Shown here piece by piece: positions 1 to 11,648 of a stretch of 64,000 nt of DNA. The translations under genes were made by a program, and so were the position numbers. The stretch is from NCBI GenBank assembly GCA_035079385.1, contig JAVHKY010000071.1, forward strand, positions 1,490,001 through 1,554,000, written 5' to 3'. Source of the stretch: Aspidiotus rigidus (Eukaryota; Arthropoda; Insecta; Hemiptera; Diaspididae). Position 1 is the stretch's first letter. Every line of letters starts with the position of its first letter. The notes under the pieces are model-generated. The model was not told where the DNA came from. It was given only the letters and a program-made list of their open reading frames with translations, and did no database searches.

Positions 1-607
1 ATTGTGGGTATTCTTATTTAGATGCATGGTACTGTGTCAATGACGCGCATCTTCTTTCTTTCTTCTTCTTCTTTGGGTAAGTTAAGACGCTTAAGTCACG
101 GTCGAGTGAGTTGTAAACTGCCTAGTCTCAACTAGTTTCGACTTTCCTGTGTTTGCGTGTGCGGATTTGTTGTCTCGCATATGCCTGCGTTATCCTCGTT
201 GTGGTGTTTATACAAACAAAACAATGTAGGTAAAAGCAAGACATTAAAAGTGTCTTTCGACATCACAAATGAATTAGCATCAACCAGCGTATTAATAAAT
301 GTGATTAATGAAGTGTCTATATGTCGGTAAGTACCGACCAATAAGAAGCTATTTGTTGGTATACTTTTACAGTGGCTTTCAATTCACAAATTTTCATTGA
401 AAAAACGACTAAGCGTCTCAGTCGATGAGTCAAAGGTATGAATATGAATAATAACGCATGTAGGTAAAGATGATGTACTCGTATCTATAGGTCAATATTC
501 TCAGTTTTATTCACGCATATTCCTTATATCGGGAGGCAAGTCCTGAATTTCTGTCATCAGTGTTTCACTTGTCACTTTTCCATGCTCGGTGTCATAAGGG
601 TAGTACT
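1..607. other. No gene recognised; left flank of a 9-bp-TSD element
   Basis: I see no convincing gene here. Short open frames lack family motifs. A plus-strand frame open from about 494 to 607 runs in phase with the reading frame that resumes at 1014, on the far side of the inverted-repeat element at 608-1013. The transposon-type coding remnant at 1014-1963 may therefore once have begun in this stretch. That link is inferred from frame alone. Confidence 0.4.
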
Positions 608-1013
608 AGAGCCCTATAAATACGAGTGAGGACATGGACTGCCATGTTTAGTCGTTACGTCATCATTATTTTCACATTCTCCTATTCTAATTAAGGCGCT
701 AGGCATTAAGTCGAACCGCTTCACTAAAATTTACCACCACATCACGTGTTTGTTTACATTCTTGAGAATACCTCTAGCGCCTTATTCTAATGACTGATAA
801 CAGTTTATCATGATTTGAAAATAATAAGAGAGCATACTAGATTATGTGCCAAAGCAAAATGCAAGACTCAACACTATTGAGAAATGCAAAATAGCTTCAC
901 TTATCACACAAAATTTGACAAATTCCTCATCTGAATAGGGAACTATGGAGATAAATGATGACGTAGCGACTAAATATGGCGGATCATGTCCTCACTCATA
1001 TTTATAGGGCTCT
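608..1013. mobile_element. Inverted-repeat DNA element (MITE), copy 1, 9-bp TSD
   Basis: The ends are inverted copies of each other. The left end begins AGAGCCCTATAAATACGAG and continues through GTGAGGACATG and TTTAGTCGTTACGTCATCAT; the right end is its reverse complement. The flanks GGTAGTACT (599-607) and AGTACTACT (1014-1022) match at 7 of 9 positions, consistent with an aged 9-bp TSD. Two other copies in this window (1578-1873 and 61589-62145) have perfect 9-bp TSDs and the same termini. Long inverted ends plus 9-bp duplications fit a non-autonomous Mutator-like (MULE) or foldback element. No coding capacity is seen inside. Confidence 0.8.
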
Positions 1014-1963
1014 AGTACTACTGTGAAAAATTCATCACCAGTATTGCAGCCTGAAGCTCGTACTCCGCCATTTCCGGAAGATGAGATCAATGATTGCGAG
1101 ACTACCATCTTTCCAAGTCTCAGTACACGCGAAAAATACAATCTCATACTGCCTACTTTGATGAATATAGGGACTCTCGCTTCATGTCACAGAACGGAAG
1201 AGTTTATGAGGTATTTGAATTCAATGAGGAAGGTAGAAGAGGCCGTGAGAACAGGGATAAGTTTCCTAAATGAAAGAGTCGACATTACCTTGGCTTCTGC
1301 TCCTCAGGTTGCACATATTCTTGTTGAAAGTTCTTCAGCACCTGCTTCAACACTGCATCTTCCAGCCTTCAAAGTTTGATTTGAAGTTCAGACGAAAATT
1401 GAAGGTACAAGGTAGGCCTAAAAGAGCTGTTTGCCATGTTCCTCCAATATAGCTGCAGTATATCGGGTACCAAAAAAACGTCCAAGTACAGAGACTCCTC
1501 CCACTATGCAATCGCAGAAGAAACAAAAATATAGCCCATGTCCCATTTGTGATCCTCTACTCAAGTCCAATGTGACTAGAGCCCTATAAATACGAGTGAG
1601 GACATGGTCCGCCATATTTAGTCGTTACGTCATCATTTGTCTCTACAGCTCCCTATTCAGATGAGGAATTTGTGTGATTAGTGAAGCAATTTTGCGTTTC
1701 TCAATAGTGTTGAGTCTTGCATTTTGCTTTGGTTCTTAGTCTAGTATGTTCTCTCATTACTTTCAAATCATGATAAACTGTTATCAGCCATCAGAATAGG
1801 AGACTGTGAAACTAATGATGATGTAAAGACTAAACATGGCGGTCCACATCCTCACTCGTATTTATAGGGCGCTAATGTGACTATCATTGATTGCTGTTTG
1901 AAACGTCTCCATGTTTCATGCCTCAAAGAGTTCGCTGACCATTGCCCCGGTTGTGGAGCATAA
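1014..1963 (+). pseudogene. Transposon-type reading frame with C-terminal zinc finger, broken
   Basis: An open frame runs from 1014 to a stop at 1377-1379. Homologous-looking coding then shifts frame (KVQGRPKRA at about 1404) and returns near 1455 (VPKKRPSTETPP). It continues as SPCPICDPLLKSNVT, is cut by the element at 1578-1873, and resumes at 1883 as IIDCC, LHVSC, HCPGCGA and a stop. Taking out the element and one TSD copy leaves the frame intact. The cysteines and histidine then form a RING-like C-x2-C, C, H-x3-C, C-x2-C pattern. The GRPK and PKK stretches ahead of a terminal zinc finger resemble the C-terminal part of SWIM/Mutator-type transposon proteins of aphids and relatives; this is a resemblance only. 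It has at least two frameshifts plus the insertion, so it is not functional. Confidence 0.55.
1578..1873. mobile_element. Inverted-repeat DNA element (MITE), copy 2, perfect 9-bp TSD
   Basis: The termini match copy 1 (AGAGCCCTATAAATACGAG at the left; its complement with one change, GGGCGCT, at the right). Perfect 9-bp duplications AATGTGACT lie at 1569-1577 and 1874-1882. The element is 296 bp and non-coding. It sits inside the codons of the zinc finger described at 1014-1963. The inner halves are also complementary (CTGTTATCAGCCATCAGAATAGG against copy 1's equivalents), so the whole element can fold back. Confidence 0.88.
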
Positions 1964-2369
1964 TTTTGGTTCTAGGTTATCTACGCTCATTACTTTCTGG
2001 GATGCTTGAATGATACAGATATTTGTATTTTATCCATTTTCCCAGCATCTGTACCAACATAGGTATAGCATGTCGTTCGTCGGTATATACTAACAAATAG
2101 CACTAGCCTTTGATTAATTGTTCAAATTATAAATTTATTTTCCTTTAATGAATACAAATGAAACAAGATGTCTTACAACTTTACTACTCGCAGACAAGGT
2201 TATGAGTTATGGTTTTATTTATATCATTCGAGTAGTAAAGCAGCCGACAATTTCAGACAAATGATAAAATGAATATTGTTGTTCATAAATTCTCTTTCTC
2301 GTTATCTCAGTTCTTTTTTATGGTAAATACCTAATCATCAAAATTATATTATTCGGTTGCAGTGTATTT

Positions 2370-2623
2370 ATCACATACACTAAACGACCAATACCGGAAA
2401 CTCCATAAGAAATACATTGAGTGCTGTTTGCAGTGCTTACAACGCGACCTACACGGTTGGGATTAGCAATTCTACTACTATACTTCCAATAAATACGCAA
2501 CACAAATTTACAAAATACACGCCAACGACTAACACAAATGAAAGTGAGTTAGGGATAATCCAGACCGCTAGAGCATAAAAATCCAGCCGAGTTTCCGGTA
2601 TTGGTCGTTTAGTGTATTTGGTA
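2370..2623. repeat. Inverted repeat, about 30-bp arms
   Basis: ACACTAAACGACCAATACCG near 2377 reappears as its reverse complement near 2598-2620, with about 185 bp between the arms. It lies just past the 3' end of the KRBA2-like remnant and probably marks a small inverted-repeat insertion. The flanks show no clear target duplication. Confidence 0.6.
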
Positions 2624-2658
2624 TTATCTAGTAATCTGGGTTGATTGTCTGCCTTGGT

Positions 2659-3110
2659 TATGAACCAAACCAGGGAATTGCAAGTCGTACTGTTGTGACA
2701 CTTTGAATTGCACAGTATACCATTGTTGAGACATAAGCATCGCTTACTACTACATTTTTTTGTACAGTAGCGACAAACAAAACCCTGACCGTTTCCTTGA
2801 TATTGCACGGAAGCAACAGCCCGCAGAGACGTGTCTTCCAAAGGCATGTCTTCAATCTTTAGGAATTTTTCATGGCATAGCTGGAATTGTAACCTTACGT
2901 AGACCTGCTTCAGTAAACCATTTGTAGTGCCGAGCTTGAAGAATTCGTCCTCAGTCACTTCTATGACACAAGCTAGAACGCTCCGAGCATCCGTCTACCC
3001 ATGATCGACCCGACCTGCGAAATACACACACGTGTACGTGTCACCGACTTTGGAGTCCGAGAAATTTCTATTGGATTGTAATTTCATACGCTTTTCCTGC
3101 TCAAGAAGGT
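2659..3110 (-). pseudogene. KRBA2-like integrase element, C-terminal fragment, copy 1
   Basis: Reading down from about 3110 on the minus strand gives LLEQEKRMK, KVGDTYTCV, VDHG-stop-TDARSVLACVIEV, EFFKLGTTNG, EDTSLRAVAS, then GQGFVCRYCTKKCSSKRC and CNSKCHNS. This order is that of the C-terminal part of KRBA2-like integrase proteins of arthropods: a region after the integrase core, a KLGT/RLGT motif, and a terminal cysteine-rich CxC zinc-binding module. An in-frame TAG sits between VDHG and TDAR, and another stop lies upstream near 3120, so this is a decayed, 5'-incomplete copy. A second copy on the same strand is at 4265-4615. The integrase catalytic core is not visible. Family assignment rests on remembered motif order. 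Confidence 0.7.
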
Positions 3111-3422
3111 TTTTTGACTGCTAGCTGCATTTGTTTATCGCGCTTGTAAAAACGCTCACCCTCCTCCTTGTACAGTATCAGGTAGCATGCACAGCCAAGC
3201 AGTATCACTCTCAACTTCCTTCTCTTCATGACAAACCATGAAAACATTTCTAATTTTGTACTTGAACGGTAGCTTTGTAAGCATGGTCTAAAATAACGCG
3301 CTAAAGTACATATTTTGTGCATTACCCAAGTCTTATTAGTTATTACCATTATCTAAAATAACTACAGTAGTTAATGTGGACAATATCTGGTTGAAAATAT
3401 TAACGCCAACATATATACGTAA

Positions 3423-3600
3423 TCTAATATATAAAGCCGAAAGTTTGTCTGTTTGTCTGTCCTTTTATAACTCGAGAACCGCTGTACCTATCGACTTGAA
3501 ATCTTCGCCACATATTTGTATTATTCCAGAGCGAATTCTAAGCCATAAATGAAAATTTTAGCTCCATAGAAAAAAAGTTCTTATTAAAAATTGTGTGCCC
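3423..3600 (+). mobile_element. Helitron 5'-end fragment
   Basis: TCTAATATATAAAGCCGAAA follows an A, then come TGTCTG repeats and ATAACTCGAGAACCG. The same start and subterminal layout open the complete short Helitrons at 22142 and 45361 and, inverted, the one ending at 15398. No matching CTAG 3' terminus follows nearby, so this is a 5' fragment or a diverged copy. The right limit is approximate. Confidence 0.55.
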
Positions 3601-3757
3601 TCACTGTACGCGTCACTTGACGTGATTCGATTCACCAAAGAAGGGTAACTACACGTAACTGTCTACTCTATTTCTCTCCTACCCTCACATCCTGTATTCT
3701 TGAGAACCGGATTTTAGTACTAGCTTCTAAATTGCAGCACGTTAGAGGTGTGTTCTT

Positions 3758-3905
3758 TTTACCGACTTTTCTAACTAGAAAAGTGAGGTATTACACCTGT
3801 AGCAAGGTCAACAGGGGGAGGGGGCAATGAACTTACTCGACGTTTTAGAGGTCCTAGATCAAAACCAGCATAAAAAAATTTTCGGTTTCCTTATATATAT
3901 GTTAC
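3758..3905 (+). repeat. Palindrome-headed composite repeat, head fragment
   Basis: TTTTTACCGACTTTTCTAAC leads into TAGAAAAGTGAGGTATTACAC, then a G-rich run, CTCGACGTTTTAGAGGTCC, and GTTTCCTTATATATAT. The same module in the same order is found at 11459, 24064 (inverted), 32606 and 35990. It is one of many copies of a family described at 11459-13830. Confidence 0.75.
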
Positions 3906-4264
3906 GCCGAATTCGAGCAATTGCACAATGCGCGCAGTCTGCAGCAATTCCACCAAATGCGTGCAGTCATCAACCACTTTGCTGACAGCACGCAGTCGGC
4001 ATCGTGATTGCTAAATATGCGCAAAATACTGATGAGTGCGCGCGATTGGCAATACTTGAATGCAGATTGCGCGCATTCAGCAAATCATCATTAATTGAGT
4101 AGTATCCTGAATTTGTGCAGTTAACAAGTGCGCGCAGTTGCTAAAAGAAATTCTACCAAATTCATGCATACAAAAATATATTGGGCATACGTATAGGCCA
4201 AAAATTGAAAGATTGTATAATTTTGAAAAAAATATAGTAAATTACGCTAAAAATTTCAATTAAT

Positions 4265-4615
4265 TAAAAAGGTTTTAAGTTGTCGACATGTTATTGTCAC
4301 ACGTGCGGCCGGCGTAGCAAGCAGAATTGCATTGGTGCCCAGACTTGACGCACGCACATTGCTTTGTGAGACACTTTTGCCGGCAGTTCCAGCGACAATA
4401 ACCCTGTCCAGTTCTAACGAAATCGAGCCGGACCAATTCTCGAATCCTAAATTCGGCTTCCGGGACATCGCTCACTGCTAAGGAAGTACACTTTGTCGCG
4501 TCCAGGGCATTTCGTTCAAGGCGACGCGTCCATGTTTTGTTCTTACCATGAATTTACTATCTTCTTCTATTACGACTATGAGATTTCGAGCGTCGCCACG
4601 ACCCTGATCAAACTA
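4265..4615 (-). pseudogene. KRBA2-like integrase element, C-terminal fragment, copy 2
   Basis: Minus-strand reading from about 4615 gives FDQGRGDARNLIVVIEE, then MVRTKHGRVALNEMPW. After a frameshift it continues LAVSDVPEAEFRIRELV, GQGYCRWNCRQKCLTKQCAC, CNSACYAGRTCDNN and a stop. The DQGRGDARN and RTKHG motifs and the terminal cysteine-rich module correspond to copy 1 at 2659-3110 in order and spacing, but the two are strongly diverged. They therefore look like separate old insertions, not a recent duplication. One frameshift is evident near 4480-4500. The integrase core is absent. Confidence 0.7.
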
Positions 4616-4751
4616 AGGAATACATAAGAGAGCATTGTCTCCCTCTTTCTGAGGAGGAAGTAAACCTTTCCCTCGAGTAACCATTCTGTCAGCTTGTTCC
4701 TTTGTATTTGTGATATTTAATCGTGCGTTCTACAGCTAACTTTCTAGAAAG

Positions 4752-5035
4752 AGATATAAAGGCGAATTAAATGATCAACAAGAATAGACGAGTCATAGAT
4801 GTAGATAGGTAGGTAGTACAAGTATGCGATCGTACAACAATGAGGAGTCTTACATATATATAAGGATCAAAATTTGTCTGGGCTTCTCCTCCGAGACTAC
4901 TGGATGAATTTTCTTAAAACTTGACCAAGTTATAGTGTTATATTTGAAGTTGTACAACTGCATTGTTTTGACGAACGGATTAGTAGTTCTTGAGATGTGC
5001 TCATGCTCAATTTGTAAGAATATTTCCCCTCCCAT
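4752..5035 (+). repeat. Dispersed repeat shared with 34319-34426, plus composite-repeat module
   Basis: GGCGAATTAAATGATCAACA through AATGAGGAGTCTTACATA (4752-4856) recurs nearly unchanged at 34319-34426. It is followed at 4860-5035 by a diverged copy of the module that carries the TCTCCTCCGAGACTACTGG and TTAGTAGTTCTTGAGATG sequences seen in the composite family. Non-coding. Confidence 0.65.
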
Positions 5036-5039
5036 AACT

Positions 5040-7235
5040 CCAATATGGTTTGTTATATATTTTTTGGATGTTCATATAATTAATTATTGTAATTTACGTA
5101 TCTAAAAATGTATACGTGCAAATTTGGTGTTGATACAATGCCTGCTTCTTGAGAAATCTCAAACTGGAACGTGAACTAATATGAGGAAGTTTGCAAATAC
5201 TTAAGTTACCAATATTATTTTGTAATAATAAGCTTCGGGTAGTCGCTTTTGTCATAAATAGCAAAGGGTAACCTTTGATTACGTAGATTGTCAGTGTAGT
5301 TGTAGCATGGTAGTTTACGTACATATTTATTTTTTGGGTTACTTGTTCATACACATAAGGATATACTCGTTTGAGTTGAGTTTCTCACGGAAGAACGTTG
5401 TATATTAGTGTAGTACTGGTGCAGCAATGCTTTGCGTATAATCTTTTTTTTTGACATCACTGAGAGAAATAAACTGTAATTTGTTACCGCAGAATAGTAA
5501 AATTGAATAGAAAATCTGTAAAATTTAATGGAAGTGCTGGAATAATCACAGCATTCTTCAGTAATTTAGGCGTTTATCAAAATTTACTCCATTGGTTTAT
5601 GATTTTCTCATTCAAAAAATAGTACTGGTTCAAGAACAGAGGAGGAAAAATTACAGAATTTGGTAGTATGGTACAGTTCGAGTAGTAATTATTAATTCAC
5701 AGATCGTATTATTTACAGTATACATCATGAAAGACTGTAACTAATGTTTCGATAGTACTTTTTACCGCATACACTAATCAATAAAATCAGTGCGCGATCA
5801 CTATTATTTACAGAATGTACGTTTAAACGCGTGTTTTACTTGTGAATCTGTAATTTTTCCCAAAAAAAGAATGCAAGAAATACCTTTCGATAGCAGCATT
5901 TTTTCCTCTTAGAGCTCAGTCGTAAATGGATTACAGTGGCGTAGGTACGGGGGAAGGATATGGAGGATGAGTCCTTCCATTTCAATTTTTTTCTTGTTTT
6001 TTACTATCTTTCTCACTCACTTTTTTACTTGGATAAAAAAATAATGATACTTAGAAAAAACTACATCCATCGAAAAATTTTCTGTACTCGGTATGTCTCT
6101 GATCTATTATAACCCAAATTCATCAGAATTGAAGTCCAGAAAAAGATAGGAGGGAGATTACAGTGCCTGCCGTAAGAAGTCTATATCAATACAGAGTCTT
6201 GAGATTGTTGAATTTTTTTTTTTTTTTTTTTCTCGAATAAGGAATATCAAAAAATGATGATTGATTTTTCTGACAAAGTAGGGCTACAAATTACTTATAA
6301 ATAATCAACGACTATTCAATGAAAAACGAATAAGTTTATTTGTATCAATAATTATTATTGCACGATGAAATATATCTTTTTTTTATCAATGCACAATCAT
6401 TGAGACAAACTGTAACAACTTATCAACTTTTTTCTTCAAACTTGAGTAGCCAGTAGTCGGTTATGGTACATCTATTGTCTACTTGCATTAAAAATTATAT
6501 TTGTGCAGACGGGTTTTGTAAAATTAAGATACCTTAGGGTAAAAATTATGATTTTTGAGATACTAGCGGATTTTTATCAAAATGGAGATGGAGAATCCAT
6601 CAAGCGATCAGCTAGCTTAGCCCATGAAAATTGGGATAATTAGAGGGGTTCAAAACAAAAAACAATCATGTACCATGGAAATATGTGTAATGATTTTTTC
6701 TCTTTCGCAATTTTCTCAAAATTAAGTTTTATGTTTTCGCAAAACCAGTCACACTTATTGATTAACTCATTTAGATAGGCAGCCTATTCTTGAAATTAAT
6801 TTGTAGAAACAAAAAATATAAAAAAATGATTTTTGCTTTTTTAACAGATTTATTATAGGTGAACAAGCGAGATAAAATATGTAGGACACACATTTTTGTT
6901 TCAAGCTCAAGCATCTTCTTTCGTTTAGATAAACTGTTTTAGAAAAGTATACAAATGAATAGAATAATTATGTTGATTCAATGAAACAACAAAACCTAAC
7001 ACAAAACACAAAATACGTAATGAAGATGAGACTTTTTTGTTTTCATTTTTTAAAGGAATATTATTTTTACTTTAATCGCTCGTGTCAGGAGGTATTTTTC
7101 TCAAAAAATAATGGTAAAGATTGCTATTGTGGGTAAAATCGCGCTTTACCATCGTAAGTTGGAAATTTTTCAATCAAAAAAATAATTCGCCAAACTACAG
7201 AAGTGTAACCTACCCACCTTTAAATGAAGAAATCA
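5040..7235. other. No gene recognised
   Basis: AT-rich DNA with no supported open frame. A T-run lies at about 6212-6231, and ACAGAATxxTAAAATT-like phrases recur at 5490-5830 and again at 7370-7780 (aatttTTACAGA, ctgTAATTTTTCC). They suggest that an old diverged repeat spans this stretch and flanks the 5S-like fragment. Confidence 0.4.
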
Positions 7236-7239
7236 TATG

Positions 7240-7347
7240 CCAACGCGTGTTGGAACACAATGGCTCGAAGAAACCCGACATTCGCACCCGCATGACAGAG
7301 GTAAGTCACTTTCAGCAGGGTTAGTACTTGGATGGGTGACCGCAGTA
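7240..7347 (+). other. 5S rRNA-like fragment (5S-derived SINE or pseudogene)
   Basis: GGTTAGTACTTGGATGGGTG followed by ACCGC (7319-7343) is an exact match to the universally conserved box C region of animal 5S rRNA. Upstream, GCCAACG at 7240, AACAC, and GGTAAGTCAC fall at roughly the places of the 5S 5' end, loop and box A, but with many changes. The 3' half that would pair with the 5' end is missing. This fits either a decayed 5S pseudogene or the head of a 5S-derived SINE. A functional 5S gene is unlikely. Confidence 0.6.
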
Positions 7348-7349
7348 TA

Positions 7350-10300
7350 CAGTAATGCAAGTAATTTTTACAGACAAAATATAACAGGGGACGAAAAATT
7401 ACAGAATAAGATAGTAAAGACAGAACAATTATTTTTTTCGAGATTGTACACCCTTGAATAGTAACTTTTACTTTTAGATGAGAAAATTTTACAGACCAAA
7501 ACTGTAAATTGCAAACTGTCTCCACGAATGAATATTTACTTACACAAATCTGTAATTTATCCTATTCTGTATGGTTATTTTTACTTTACAACTCTGTAAT
7601 TTTTCCTGATTTTGTATGTTGTATTTACAGAATTTCTACCTTGTCACTTTTCTCAAGTACCATTTCTGTAAAAATTGCTACGAATATTTCTCTCAGTGAT
7701 GTTTTATGTCTTTGGGAAAATTCGCGAGTTGCTTTTCCATAACAACATCGGTAAAAATTACAGCATCATAGTCAGAACGTGAAATTTTCCTCAAGGCTGA
7801 AACTTATTACAATGTGCAACATAACTATCACAATCCTGGGATCGCTTTTACTAGGATCGCGATTAATGTTACGCAAAAAATTGGTAAGCGTTCCTATGTA
7901 CCTTCTTCTAAAAGAGAGAGAATCTGACCTCGTTCGCCCTCTTCATCCATTTAGTCTGCGACCGTAATCCCTGTACTGCAATATCTTAGTTTCGTTTGAT
8001 GTTACTGCAAAATTCCATTTATTTTTCTGTAGTGTTGTTGAACAGAGCTCGTCATCTGGAGTTTTTTCTTGTGCTTTAAAAAAAAATCCCGTTTTTTTAA
8101 GAACTTCGGAGATTCGAGCTACCAGATTTCTCCCACTCCGAGCTCAATAATATGCTGAGAGAGTGGAGCGGGCATTACTATCATCAAAAAAACAATAAAT
8201 AAATAAAAAAGTGAACAAAATAAACAAAAGCAAAACAAATTTAGATTAAAAAATAAATGAAAGGATAAATAAAATAAAATGGTGATGATAAATAAAAATA
8301 AATAACTCTTTTTAAAAACAATAAAAATGTAAATAAATAGAAATATAAAATTTAAATACGAAATTTAAATAAACAAGAAAATGCGGAGGTTAGATTTCTG
8401 ATTTCGCGATTCTTCTATGATCACCTTTTGGAGTGTTGTTTTAGGAAATCATATCAAATGAGAGAAAATTCAACTTGTGAAATAAAATTTAACACACGTA
8501 CATAATATCTTACGAATCAGTTTTATAAAATCTCATAATTTCTTTGCTACTCGAGGGGTACTGACTTCACCTGTACTAGTCCTGTCTCCAAATCCATACA
8601 AATTTCTATTCCAAGGACGTGCATACACAAATGGTAATGCTTCAAAAAATGATCCTAACTGTCCATATTCTATAATGAATACTTTGGAAATTATCAAATG
8701 ATTCCCACTTGCCTATAGTTTGGCAGTGAGACGCTCGGTTGAAAGAGAAGTGTTACCACTGGCGGTAAGGTAAAATCGAGTGATTTTCCTATTCTTTTGT
8801 CACAGCATTAAGCATTTTCTTCTTAAGCAGAGCTACACCGAATGATATTCAATTCTGCCAACAATGGACTTTCTTCGACTATACCATCAATACAATTTGG
8901 CGAAATATCGTTTCGTACCGCAGACTACTGTTTCACAATGGCGGTCGCAAGATTCAGGAATTCCCCTATGGGTAGCCTTTTTTGAAAAGTATAATCGCTC
9001 TTCAAAATGATATTTACGGGCTTAATTCATTGATCGTGAAGGGATGGTAAAATATAGCCCTTGCATAGCAACTTGAGTTTTTTTGAAACCAGTTTGCTTA
9101 ATCAACAAACTGGTTCACTAAACGGTTATGTAGAGACTTCCATTTAGCCATGAAGAGGCTCACCGCCACCGGAAACATTTCTTTGTCATAACATACTTGT
9201 TTGAATGTCAGTTTTCAATTTCCCGCAAACGCCTCCCTCTGTTAAACGTCATAGATGTGAGTCCAGATTCTGTAGGACATGAAAAAGACACATAATCCGA
9301 ACCTAAAGCCCTGCATTGATGGCATCACTTACACGGGCGTGCAGTATCCAGGGTTTTCACTCTAAATATCAACACGGAAGCCTTTGACCACTTTTCCTGC
9401 GCAAGATTTACTCCTAATGCGTCGCGCAAGTACAGTTTCTTGCGCTTCAGCTAGGAACTCAAATTCATAATTTTTCAATCAAATCCTACCAAATCCTCTC
9501 TTTCGTTCTACAGATGACTCAACCACATCATCGTATCACTGTCATCACGTTAGTCTCTGAAAAATGGAAATTATTCAGTTGCCATTCAAATTGCATTATT
9601 AAATTATAAACCAACCTGACGCGATGACTCACTGCTTCCGGTCACTATTTCACAGCGTAAACACAAATGAAAGAAAACTATTCGTCTACTGGTGGGTACC
9701 CCAACCCCATAGTTTTTCTGGCGCAGATCAAGGAACTACGGGAATTTATATGGCAATTGTGAGCTAAATACAATAATATTGTATGCCTGCCTGTATATAT
9801 CCATCCATGTACTCCAAAATAATAAAATATGAATTCGATAAGTACGTAGGTATACATGTATACGTCTTCGCCTGTTTGTTTTACACCATTAAAAAAATTA
9901 CGTTTTTTCGAGTCAGATCGAGTCAGTAGGCTCATTTTATAATGACGCTTGCTCGCTCATAAAACTTCGTACTACCGCATTGATTAGCTGAATAACATGA
10001 CAAAAGAAAACAAAGATTGTATACTCGCTAAACCTAAATACACGGTGGTGGCACAATATGCGAAAATTATTTTAAACGCATTAAGGGAGGCGATAGCATT
10101 TATAACCGTATTACTAAGCGTGTTCGATCACAGAGAGGGTAGGCACCAATTTGGCTCCTGTTGCATACATCAGCTTCATAATAAAAGGCTATCTTTTATT
10201 ATTCGCTATTGACTTACTGAAATAGGGACACAATAACGAATATTCTAATGTAACCAATTCATTAGAAGATGACAATTCTCTCTCTCTATTCTTATTCCAA

Positions 10301-10390
10301 ATCTGTCTCTCCCGCGAGACTGTGTATACTGCACGGGAGCAACAAGGCACGATCGAAGTGCACCCTGCATTAAAATTAATACAAAAACGT
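7350..10390. other. No gene recognised; AT-rich with AATAAA-type simple sequence
   Basis: No open frame here carries a recognisable domain. About 8180-8380 is almost entirely A/T with AATAAATAAA-like repeats. A hairpin-like AACCAGTTTG / CAAACTGGTT pair lies at about 9088-9116. The rest looks like ordinary intergenic sequence. Confidence 0.4.
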
Positions 10391-10393
10391 TCG

Positions 10394-10566
<173 letters not shown>

Positions 10567-11124
10567 GTCTTAAATTTGATTTTTACGAGTATCTTTTGTA
10601 ACGTATATTACTGCAAATATAATGAAAGCTCAAGACAACACAGCGATAAGCTCACTGCACTTTGTTGAAAGTCTTATAATCACGGCCCGGATTCCTCGGC
10701 ATTTGTCGAATCACTTTGCTATAGGCGAGAAGCTTGAAAATCAGGTGGAAGTTTATTTTAGGGGTAGTGGGGCCTGTAAAACAAATTTTATCTTGCCGAA
10801 AAATGCCGAAAATGGAATAAATGCCGAAAGCCAAAAATGACCATTTTGTTAAATATCGTCTAAATTCACGAAATTTCGGACAAAATTTACCTAGTTTTGC
10901 TTAAAATTTAGCAATTTTGGTGAAAATTGGACAGTTTTTTTTTAAATATTATTTTCATTGCTGGGATTTTTTATTGATAAGTTTGATCTCCAAAAACCGT
11001 TTAATTTGGTCAACATCACCTAATTTTGGTCGTAATTTGAATAATTCTGATCGTAAATTTATAAAAGCACTGAAAACGCGTTGTTTTTTTTTTCATTTTT
11101 TTTTTTAAATGCCGAATAATGCCT

Positions 11125-11456
11125 AGACGATATTTACCTGATGTATATTACTTGTATCAGCTAATTTTCAAGAAATTATTTTACATAAACTTCTCCTTTT
11201 AAAATCAAAAATTGGATACGTAAAATTTGAGTAGTCTCTATAATAGATTCACCCAGAGCAACCGGTTTAAATGCTCTCTCTGTATGAACACAATGACATT
11301 GAAATAGGCATCAGTCAAAATAACAATAGTTCCCAAATTTCCTCCTAAAAATCTAGGATTGGGCTCATTCGAAAGGACATTACAGGCGCTACAATTTTTG
11401 TTCTCTTCAATTTTTCATAAAAATGAGTAAAACTCGAGTTATCAAGATAATTTAAT
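11125..11456 (-). mobile_element. Helitron internal fragment
   Basis: GACGATATTTACCTGATGTA, TTTTCAAGAAATTATTTTAC, CAACCGGTTTAAATGCTCTC and GAGTAAAACTCGAGTTATCA occur here in the same order and orientation as inside the complete Helitron at 14410-15398. Neither terminus is present. The fragment abuts a composite-repeat head at 11459. Confidence 0.75.
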
Positions 11457-11458
11457 TT

Positions 11459-11589
11459 TACCGACTTTTCTAACTAGAAAAGTGAGGTATTACACCCGTA
11501 GCAAGGTCAACAGGGAGAGTGGGTAATGAACTTTCTCGACGTTTTAGGGGTCCTAGATCACAACTAGCATAAAAAAAAATTTCAGGTTT

Positions 11590-11648
<59 letters not shown>

